Shown here one piece after another: positions 57,026 to 64,000 of a DNA stretch of 64,000 nucleotides (the stretch's first letter is position 1; each line of letters starts with the position of its first letter). This stretch comes from Polyangium fumosum (GTDB lineage: Bacteria; Myxococcota_A; Polyangia; Polyangiales; Polyangiaceae). The position numbers and the translations under genes were made by a program. The stretch is taken from the NCBI RefSeq assembly GCF_005144585.1, contig NZ_SSMQ01000021.1, forward strand, positions 62,001-126,000, written 5' to 3'. The notes beneath the pieces were generated by a model. That model had not been told where the DNA came from, did not search any database, and worked only from the letters and a program-made list of their open reading frames with translations.

Positions 57026-60000
57026 ATGCAGCGTGTCCTGTCGGCGGGCGAGGTGGTCGCCGGACGGTTCGAGGTCGAGCACCTCGTCGCGCGGGGCGGG
57101 ATGGGCACGGTCTATCGGGCCCTCGACCGTGCGGAGGGCGCGGCGGTCGCGCTCAAGCTCATCCCGCTGCCGGCAGAGGCCACGGACGCGGCGTCCCGCT
57201 TCGAACGCGAGGCCGCGCTGCTGGACCGGGTCAAGCACCCGCGCATCGTGCGCTCCGTGGCGCGCGGCTTCCTGGATGCCGGCCACGCGTACCTCGTGAT
57301 GCAATGGATCGACGGCGAGGATTTGCGCTGTGTGATCGAGCGCGGGCCGCTCGCCGCGGACGACGCGCAGCACGTGCTCGCGTGCGCGGCCGAGGCGCTC
57401 GCGGCGGTGCACGCCGAGGGAATCGTGCACCGCGACGTGAAGCCGGCGAACCTGCGGCTGCGCGGCGGGAGGAGCACGGACGTGGTGCTGCTCGATTTCG
57501 GCATCGCGCGGTCGATGAACGCGACGAAGCGGCTGACGGCGACGGGCCACCTCGTGGGGACACCCCAATACATGGCGCCGGAGCAGCTCGTCGAAGGCGG
57601 GAGAATCGGCCCGGCCACGGACGTGTTTTCCCTCGGGTGTATCTTTTATGAATGCCTCACGGGCAAACCCCCCTTCGACGCCGAGCACGTGGCCGGCGTA
57701 CTCGCGCGGATTCTTTACGACGTCCCCGCCCCGGTGCGCGTGGTTCGCCCCGCCCTCCCGCAAGCATGGGAAGACCTGCTCGCGAGCATGCTGCACCGAA
57801 ACGACGAGCAACGGCCGCGCGACGGCGCGGCGCTCCGGGGCCTCGTCGCCAAGCTGCCCGCGCTCACGGCCCCGGAGACCCTGCCCGTGTCCTTGGTCCC
57901 CGCCCCGCCCCCCGGGGCCGGCGAGCAGACGCTCGTGACGCTCGTGTTCGCGACGTTCGACCCTCCAGAGGGCAGCGACGAGGCGGCGCGGCAGGCGCTC
58001 CCGCGCATGGGGTTCGATGTGGAAGAGCTCGCGGAGGGCTCGATCCTCGCAGCCGTCGCGGCGCGTGGCATGGTCACGGATCAGGCGCGGATCGCCGCGC
58101 GAGGCGCATTGTATCTACGCGAGCTGCGGCCCGACGCGCGGATCGGCGTCGTGACGGGCCGCGCCTTGCTGGGGCGGACGACGCGCATGGGCGAGGCGAT
58201 CGATCGCGCCAAAGAACTGCTCGAAGGCCTGCGCCACGACGCGCAGGAGGGCGTGTGGCTCGACGCCGTCACGGCCGCGTTGCTCGAACCGAGGTTCGTC
58301 ACCGAGGACAAGGCGAATGCGACGCTCTTGCTCGCGGAACGGCCGGACGAGGGCGCCGGGCGCCTGCTCCTCGGCAAACCGACGCCCTGCGTGGGGCGCG
58401 AGGTCGAGCTGACGGAGCTCGAAAGCCTGCTCGGGCGGGCCATCGAGGACGGCGAACCCCAAGGCCTCCTCTTGCTCGGGCCGCCGGGAACGGGCAAATC
58501 AAGGCTCGTCGGGGAGCTCGCGCGCAGGATTCGCGGGGCCTACCCCGAGACCTCGTTGCTCATCGGCCGCGGAGATCCGCTGACGACGGGCTCGCCCTAC
58601 GGGCTCTTGCGGGACGCCTTGCGGAGGCACGCGGGTCTCGACGCCGTCGAGGATCCCGCGCGCGCGCGGGAGGTGGTGATCGAGCGGCTCTGCGAGCCCG
58701 TCGACGCGGGAAAACGGCGGCAGGTGGGCGAGTTCCTCGGCGAGTTGTGTGGTGTCCCCTTCCCTGCGGAGGCGAGCCCGCCGCTTTGGGCCGCGCGCAA
58801 TGACGCGCTCGTCATGGAGGAGCAGATCGGGCAGGCGTTTTCGACGTGGATGGCGGCCACATGCGCGGCGCAGCCCGTGACCCTGGTCCTCGACGATCTG
58901 CAATGGGGCGACGCGCTCACCGTGAAGCTCGTGCGGAGCCTTTTGCGGAGCCCCGGGCAGATGCCGCTCTTCGTGTTTTGCCTGGGGAGGCCCGAGACGC
59001 GCGAGCTGTTCCCCAACGTGACGTCGTCGCGGATGTACGAAATGACCTTGAGGCCGCTCCGCCGGCGGGCAATCGAGCGGCTCGTCAAGGCCGTGCTCGG
59101 CGAGGCCGTCGGCCCGGCGACGGTGGAGCGCATCGTCAAGCTCTCCGAGGGCAATGCGTTGTTTCTGGAGGAGCTCATCCGGGCCGCCGCCCAGGGGAAC
59201 ATGAACGAGGCGCCGGAGACGGTCGTGGCCATGCTCCAGGCGCGGCTCGCGAAGGTATCGGCCCCCGAGCGGCGGCTCCTGCGCGCCGCGAGCGTCGTGG
59301 GCGAGACATTTTGGGTGGGCGGGGTCCGACGCATCGTGGCGGCGTGGGGCGCGCGCGACGACGTCGACGGGTGGCTCGGCCGGCTCGTCGAGGAGGAGCT
59401 CGTCGAGCTGCACAAGGAGAGCCGATTTCCTCGGGAAACCCAGATGGGCTTTCGGCACGCGCTCGTGAAGGACGCGGCGTATGGGCTGCTCACGGAAGCG
59501 GATCGGCAAAACGCGCATCTCGCGGCGGGTGCATGGCTCGAAGGCGCGGGCGAGGCCGATGCGATGGCGCTCGCGGGGCACGCGGAGCAAGGCGGCGATC
59601 GCGCGCGGGCGGCGCGGTTTTACGCAAATGCCGCCGCGGAGTCGCTCGGGCGGAACGATCTCTGGCAGGCGGCGGAGCGCGCGGCGAAGGGGCTCGACGG
59701 CGAGGCGGAGGGCCTGCTCCGCGGGGAGCTTTTTGCGATCCTCGCCCTCGCGAAATACGGCCTCGGCTTGTGGCAGGCGTCCACGGCGGCGGGGCGCGAA
59801 GCGCTCTCGATGCTGCCCCAAGGGAGCTTCTGGTGGTGCCGGACGGCGGAGCGCATGATCCACGCCTTGCCGCAGGTGGGGGCGTTTGATGCTTTCTTCA
59901 AGCTCGCGGAGGAGGTTTGCCAGGTGGAGCCTGCTCCCGAGGCGCTCCCCCCGTTCGTCTGCGCGACCGCCATTCTGCACTCTGTCTCCACGGCGCTTTT

Positions 60001-60886
60001 TCCGAGCACGCTCGGGGAGGTGCGCCGAAAGACGCGGGCGCGCCTCGAGCACTTCGACGCGCTGGAAGAGCCCCGGTCGCGTGGCATCGCGCGCCTCTGG
60101 CTTTCGCTCGCCGCCATGTACGTGGAGCCCTGCCTGACGCAGATCCGCGCGCGCATCGAGAGCGCCATGGAGGTGCTCGCCGAGGGGAAGGTCTTCCACG
60201 AGCTCTGCCTGGCGCACGTCCTCCACGGCCTCGCGGCGCGGGAACTCGGCGACCTCGACGTCGCCGAGGCGTCCACGCGCAAGGCGCTCGCCCTCGCCGA
60301 GCGGATCCAGGACGGGTATCAAACGGCGAATGCGGCCTTTTACCTGAGCGAGGCGCTGCTCGAACGAGACGACCCGTCGGCCCTCGAGGAGAGCGAATCC
60401 CTCGCGCGGAGGGCGCTCGACGCCCCCGTGGGGGCCTTTTACGAGGCGGCGTGCTTCCGTGTCCTCGCGGAGATCGCGCTCGTTCGCGGGCAAACGTCGC
60501 TCGCCGAGGCGCACGCGCGGCGGGCCGTCGACGCCGTGGGGGACACGGGCGGCATGCTCATGTACTGGCACGCAGCCACGCACCTGCGCGCGCTCGTCGC
60601 CTGCGGGCGCGTGGACGAGGCGCTCGCGACCGTGGACAAGCGCCTCCCCTCGTTCCTCGCGCTCGACGGCGCCGGGTATCTCGACGTCCCCTTCCGCCTC
60701 GCCGTCGCCGAGACGTGGGACGCGGCCGGAGACGCCGCGGCCGCCAAGGACGCCCTCCGCGAGGCGTTGCGGCACATCGAGGTCCGCGCCGAGCACATCC
60801 ACGACGACCGGACCCGCTCGCTCTACCTCGCCCGAAAGGACAACGTCCGCGCCTTCGCGCACGCGCGCGAATGGAGGCTCCGATGA
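57026..60886 (+). CDS. Ser/Thr kinase-AAA ATPase-TPR sensor protein
   Basis: 1286 residues. Kinase domain 10-275 (VARGGMGTVYRAL, VHRDVKPANLRL with His 135, DFGIARSMN, MAPEQL). A short cyclase-like remnant lies at about 305-430. An AAA_16-type ATPase starts near 470 (CVGREVELTELE, Walker A GPPGTGKS at 485-491, LVLDDLQWGD), then a winged helix and long TPR-like repeats to the end. This is the PknB/guanylate-cyclase/ATPase architecture of large myxobacterial regulators. The ATG at 57026 is preceded by GGAGG at seven bases. The stop overlaps the ATG of the macro-like/SIR2 gene, so it heads the operon and is the probable sensor. Confidence 0.85.
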   Translation: MQRVLSAGEVVAGRFEVEHLVARGGMGTVYRALDRAEGAAVALKLIPLPAEATDAASRFEREAALLDRVKHPRIVRSVARGFLDAGHAYLVMQWIDGEDLRCVIERGPLAADDAQHVLACAAEALAAVHAEGIVHRDVKPANLRLRGGRSTDVVLLDFGIARSMNATKRLTATGHLVGTPQYMAPEQLVEGGRIGPATDVFSLGCIFYECLTGKPPFDAEHVAGVLARILYDVPAPVRVVRPALPQAWEDLLASMLHRNDEQRPRDGAALRGLVAKLPALTAPETLPVSLVPAPPPGAGEQTLVTLVFATFDPPEGSDEAARQALPRMGFDVEELAEGSILAAVAARGMVTDQARIAARGALYLRELRPDARIGVVTGRALLGRTTRMGEAIDRAKELLEGLRHDAQEGVWLDAVTAALLEPRFVTEDKANATLLLAERPDEGAGRLLLGKPTPCVGREVELTELESLLGRAIEDGEPQGLLLLGPPGTGKSRLVGELARRIRGAYPETSLLIGRGDPLTTGSPYGLLRDALRRHAGLDAVEDPARAREVVIERLCEPVDAGKRRQVGEFLGELCGVPFPAEASPPLWAARNDALVMEEQIGQAFSTWMAATCAAQPVTLVLDDLQWGDALTVKLVRSLLRSPGQMPLFVFCLGRPETRELFPNVTSSRMYEMTLRPLRRRAIERLVKAVLGEAVGPATVERIVKLSEGNALFLEELIRAAAQGNMNEAPETVVAMLQARLAKVSAPERRLLRAASVVGETFWVGGVRRIVAAWGARDDVDGWLGRLVEEELVELHKESRFPRETQMGFRHALVKDAAYGLLTEADRQNAHLAAGAWLEGAGEADAMALAGHAEQGGDRARAARFYANAAAESLGRNDLWQAAERAAKGLDGEAEGLLRGELFAILALAKYGLGLWQASTAAGREALSMLPQGSFWWCRTAERMIHALPQVGAFDAFFKLAEEVCQVEPAPEALPPFVCATAILHSVSTALFPSTLGEVRRKTRARLEHFDALEEPRSRGIARLWLSLAAMYVEPCLTQIRARIESAMEVLAEGKVFHELCLAHVLHGLAARELGDLDVAEASTRKALALAERIQDGYQTANAAFYLSEALLERDDPSALEESESLARRALDAPVGAFYEAACFRVLAEIALVRGQTSLAEAHARRAVDAVGDTGGMLMYWHAATHLRALVACGRVDEALATVDKRLPSFLALDGAGYLDVPFRLAVAETWDAAGDAAAAKDALREALRHIEVRAEHIHDDRTRSLYLARKDNVRAFAHAREWRLR

Positions 60887-62502
60887 GCGGTCATCTCTTC
60901 ATCGTCCACGGCGATCTCACGCTGCTCTCGTGCGACGCGTGGCTCGTGCCCTGCGATATCGACGCGATGCCGTCGAGAAGCTGGACGCGCTCGTTCAACC
61001 ATCTCCAGGGCCGGGCCCAGCGCTGGGCCGAACCGACGGAAGAATGGCGGCGCGGGACCCAGCGCATGCTGAAGGTGGTGGAATGGGAAGACCACCTGCC
61101 GCGCCCCTGGGTCGGCAACGTCGCCGCCGTCCCGAGCACGGACGTCTCGTGGTTCGTCGCGGGCGCGGAAGAGTTCATCGAGCGCGTGACGGACGATCTG
61201 CACGCGCACGCGACGCCGCCGCGCAATGGGCGGGCCAAGCATTTGCTCGCCCTGCCGGTCATCGGCACGCGGTACGGCGGAAAACGCCACTGGACCGGCG
61301 ACGTGGTGCGCGCGCTCGTCCCCGTCTTGCAAAAAATGGCGGCCGTGAAGGACGTGGACATCGCGCTCGTGAGCAACGACGAGCTCACGTATGCCTCGGC
61401 GCAGGCGCAACGCGAGGCGAACCCCGCGGCCTGGCCCGACCTCGACGAGCGGCTGTGGCACAAGGGGGAGCGGCTCGCGCACATCGCCGCGAATGGAGAC
61501 CTCGTCCTCTTCGTCGGCGCCGGCGTCAGCAAGAATGCCGGATTGCCGGATTGGGGCGGGCTCTTGCGGGACCTCGCCCGGAACGCGGGGATGACCGAGG
61601 AGGAGCTCGGCGCGCTGAAGGAGCTCGGCGCGCTCGATCAAGCACGCGTCATCGAGCTGCGCATGGAGACGGGCCTGCCGCCGCAGGCGAGCAAGCGTAT
61701 CCTCGGGGAGAGAATCGCGGACGCCTTCGCGCGGGTCCACGGCTATGCCCTCTCGCACGCGCTGCTCGCGGCGCTGCCCTCGCGCGAGGTCATCACGACG
61801 AACTACGATACGCTCTTCGAGCGCGCCTCGCAGGCCGCCGGGATGACCGTCTCGGTGCTGCCCCACGAGCCCCAATCCGGGGCGTCGCGATGGGTGCTCA
61901 AGATGCACGGGTGCGTGACGGATCCCGACAACATCGTGCTGACCCGCGAGGATTACATGCGATACGACCTCCGCCGGCAGGCGCTCGCGGGGATCGTGCA
62001 AGCGCTGCTCCTGATGCGTCACATGCTCTTCATCGGGTTCTCGCTCCGCGACGACAATTTCCACCGGATCGCGGACGCCGTCCGGCGCGCGCGTGTCCCC
62101 GCGAAGGCGGACGCGACCTCGCCCGCCGGCCGGTTCGGCACGGCGCTGTCGCTTTTCTCGTCGCCGCTCGAGCAAAGCCTCTGGGGCAACGATCTCGACT
62201 GGGTGAACATGCAATCGACGTCGCCGCCGGCCGGCCGGAGCGAGGAGAGCGACAAGGCATGGGCCCACGCCGCGCGGCGGCTGGAGCTCTTCCTCGATAG
62301 CTTGCTCGCCAGGACGGGGACGACCGCGTACCTCTTGCACCCGCGCTTCGAGGGCGCCTTGAGTGATCCCGAGCGCGGCCTCGCCGACAAATTGCAACGA
62401 TTCCTCGACGAGGTCGATCGGGACCCGACCGTGAAGGCGGCGCCGGCGTGGAAATACCTGGAGACGCTCCTGCACCGGCTCGGCTGGCCGCGGACGCCCT
62501 GA
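60883..62502 (+). CDS. macro-like plus SIR2-family protein
   Basis: 539 residues. Residues 1-190 resemble a macro domain in layout (LFIVHGDLTLLSCDAWLVPCD, LLALPVIGTRYGGKR, VDIALVSNDELTYASAQAQR); this assignment is tentative. From about 205 a SIR2-like domain: LFVGAGVSKNAGLPDW (GAG at 212-214), TTNYDTLF (Asn 307), LKMHGCVTD (His 342), then MLFIGFSLRDDNFHRI. SIR2 proteins in phage defence destroy NAD, and macro domains bind ADP-ribose. A basic C-terminal helical part of about 100 residues follows. Coupled to the kinase-ATPase gene (ATGA) and 12 bases from the patatin gene. Confidence 0.78.
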   Translation: MSGHLFIVHGDLTLLSCDAWLVPCDIDAMPSRSWTRSFNHLQGRAQRWAEPTEEWRRGTQRMLKVVEWEDHLPRPWVGNVAAVPSTDVSWFVAGAEEFIERVTDDLHAHATPPRNGRAKHLLALPVIGTRYGGKRHWTGDVVRALVPVLQKMAAVKDVDIALVSNDELTYASAQAQREANPAAWPDLDERLWHKGERLAHIAANGDLVLFVGAGVSKNAGLPDWGGLLRDLARNAGMTEEELGALKELGALDQARVIELRMETGLPPQASKRILGERIADAFARVHGYALSHALLAALPSREVITTNYDTLFERASQAAGMTVSVLPHEPQSGASRWVLKMHGCVTDPDNIVLTREDYMRYDLRRQALAGIVQALLLMRHMLFIGFSLRDDNFHRIADAVRRARVPAKADATSPAGRFGTALSLFSSPLEQSLWGNDLDWVNMQSTSPPAGRSEESDKAWAHAARRLELFLDSLLARTGTTAYLLHPRFEGALSDPERGLADKLQRFLDEVDRDPTVKAAPAWKYLETLLHRLGWPRTP

Positions 62503-62514
62503 CGAGGACCATCC

Positions 62515-64000
62515 ATGCCGGAGACCTTCCGAAATCTCCTCGATACGCCGCCGTACTTGTTCCGCGTGGTCCTCGACTTTTCGCGGCACCTGCTGCTGCT
62601 CGGGCCCCTGATCGGGGTCCTCGGGGTGCTCTTTCACGATCTCGGGCGCGCGTTCGGGCTGCCGTATCTGTTCCGGGGGCAAACCCGCAAGGCGCAGTTC
62701 GCGATCGGGCTCTCCCTGGCGATGCTCGCGAGCGAGCTCTTTTACGTGAGTTACCTCGTCTCGCCCGACGAGCTGCACCTGTGTCGCGGGCAGGGCATTC
62801 CCCTCGACATCCTGAATTACCTCGGCGCGCTCTGGGGCGTGCTCGCGACGGTCGCCTTCGTCTCCCTCGTCTCCCGCTTCGTCCGCAAGAGGGACGGGCG
62901 CCCGCGGCGCGACTCGAAGCGGCTGCTCGCCGATCTCGGGACCACCGTGTACACGCTGCTCGGCGCAGAGCTCGGCGTCGTCCTCACGCTGGGGTTCGTC
63001 TTCGGGGGGACGAACGGCGCGATCCTGGCGCGCGTCCAGGGCCTCGGCGAGCGGTTTCGCCCGTGCATCCACGGGATCGGGGACTGTCTGTCGCAGACCT
63101 CGCGGGCGGAGGCGCCCCGGGGGATGCTGCACGAGCACGTGTACGCGGCGGCCTTTTTCGCGCTGCTGGCCGTGATGTACATCGTGGCGAGTTGCTTCCG
63201 GGCGAGGAAGATCCCCGCGGCCGCCGGGCTTTGCGTCCTGCTCGCGCTGCTCGGCGCGACCGACGGCTTTTTCGTGTACTGGCTGGAGGAATGGCACTCC
63301 CTGCTGCTCGTCGGCGTGACCATCCTGGTGCTCTACGTGCTCGGCCGGAATCGATATGCGGCCCGGTTCACCGATTTGATGGACGCGTATCGGCACATCG
63401 AGGAGGAGCCTTGTCGCGAAGGGTGCAAGGCGGCCGGGCACACGCACCTCGCGGACTACGAGGCGCCCGGCCTGCACGGCGGGGGGCTCTTGCCGCGGCC
63501 CGTGGAGGAGTTCCGCTGGACGGACGAGAACGGCCAGAAGCGGCCCCTCGTGCTGGTCTGCACGAGCGGCGGCGGGATCCGCGCGTCGGTCTGGACCGCG
63601 GCCGTGCTGCGCGAGCTCGAAAAGCAACTCGATGAGCCCACGCGCCGAGAATTTCCTTATCACGTGCGCATGATCAGCGGCGCCTCCGGCGGGATGGTGG
63701 GCGCGGCCTACTGGGTGGCGACGCTCGAAGGGCCGGCGCACACGGCCGATTCGTCGGAGTATCACAAAGAAGAGGCGCCGGAAGAACGCACGGCGGACGC
63801 CGAGGGTTCGGACTGGCTCGTCGCCAACGTCGCCAAGGAGTGCCTGTCGCGCGTGGCCGCGGCGCTCGTGTTCAGCGACGTGCCCGCGCGGATCGGGGCA
63901 TGGGCAAGGCCCTCCGTGCACCGGGAGCTTTACGACCGCGGCACGGCGCTGGAGCATGCGTTCGTGGAGAACATGCCAGCCCTCGGCACGAAGCTCTCGC
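62515..64000 (+). CDS. membrane-anchored patatin-like phospholipase, 3' end outside
   Basis: At least 495 residues; the gene runs off the window. About six transmembrane helices lie in residues 20-285 (HLLLLGPLIGVLGVLF, FAIGLSLAMLASELFYVSYL, YAAAFFALLAVMYIVA, SLLLVGVTILVLYVLG). A cytoplasmic patatin domain begins near 340: oxyanion loop CTSGGGIRAS (Gly 352-Arg 356) and nucleophile SGASGG (Ser 391). The catalytic Asp should lie beyond the edge. Patatin phospholipases degrade the inner membrane in several abortive-infection systems. Third gene of the operon with the sensor kinase and SIR2 protein. Confidence 0.8.
   Translation, partial: MPETFRNLLDTPPYLFRVVLDFSRHLLLLGPLIGVLGVLFHDLGRAFGLPYLFRGQTRKAQFAIGLSLAMLASELFYVSYLVSPDELHLCRGQGIPLDILNYLGALWGVLATVAFVSLVSRFVRKRDGRPRRDSKRLLADLGTTVYTLLGAELGVVLTLGFVFGGTNGAILARVQGLGERFRPCIHGIGDCLSQTSRAEAPRGMLHEHVYAAAFFALLAVMYIVASCFRARKIPAAAGLCVLLALLGATDGFFVYWLEEWHSLLLVGVTILVLYVLGRNRYAARFTDLMDAYRHIEEEPCREGCKAAGHTHLADYEAPGLHGGGLLPRPVEEFRWTDENGQKRPLVLVCTSGGGIRASVWTAAVLRELEKQLDEPTRREFPYHVRMISGASGGMVGAAYWVATLEGPAHTADSSEYHKEEAPEERTADAEGSDWLVANVAKECLSRVAAALVFSDVPARIGAWARPSVHRELYDRGTALEHAFVENMPALGTKLS

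Overview
The window is very G+C-rich and almost fully coded. It carries many Hanks-type Ser/Thr kinases fused to ATPase, TPR or WD40 parts, FHA/sigma-54 and ECF regulators, cysteine-rich secreted lipoproteins, a type III polyketide synthase and many GTG/TTG starts. This combination points to a myxobacterium, most likely of the Polyangiales (Polyangium/Sorangium/Chondromyces group). That assignment is inference from gene content; there is no rRNA in the window. One tRNA gene, tRNA-Lys(TTT), is present.

Layout. 0-13 kb: a kinase cut by the left edge, a translationally coupled pair (PilZ-domain protein, then ThiF/nitroreductase fusion), a membrane-anchored ECF sigma factor, an L,D-transpeptidase, an EVE protein, a lipoprotein, and a type III PKS with an FAD oxidoreductase. 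13-25 kb: an MMPL/RND exporter, a beta-propeller lipoprotein, a KamA radical-SAM plus AsnB pair behind two dyad operators, an amino-acid-type binding lipoprotein, and a coupled zincin plus formylglycine-type lipoprotein pair. 25-33 kb: a bufferin-like RiPP operon (KCSG lipoprotein precursor, DUF692/MNIO enzyme, DUF2063 partner) followed by YjbQ, a Cys-rich lipoprotein and an acyltransferase; then an SGNH hydrolase, a site-2-type protease, dut, an S1 protein and the tRNA. 33-43 kb: a one-direction island of a truncated HIT/PLD protein, kinase-STAND-TPR, a two-gene CBASS (SAVED plus HEXXH effector and CD-NTase), an ECF sigma factor, a second kinase and a probable envelope protein. 43-56 kb: a 1033-residue Cys-rich lipoprotein, a rearranged kinase/NB-ARC/WD40 locus, an FHA sigma-54 activator, a DoxX protein, a large propeller lipoprotein and a decayed phosphatase gene. 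56-64 kb: a coupled kinase-ATPase-TPR, macro-like/SIR2 and membrane patatin operon that runs off the right edge.

Two probable abortive-infection modules stand out. In the first, the CD-NTase should make a cyclic oligonucleotide that the SAVED domain reads to switch on a C-terminal HEXXH peptidase-like domain. In the second, a kinase-ATPase sensor is coupled to an NAD-consuming SIR2 protein and a membrane phospholipase. Each module is preceded by a tandem array of the same kind, with GTCGA-centred units every 43.5 bases.

The window also holds a dispersed family of intergenic elements. Each half-element is a run of about four hairpins whose stems differ between copies by paired changes. They sit mainly at gene 3' ends. 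A separate 14-unit, perfectly phased 21-base array lies between two of these elements.
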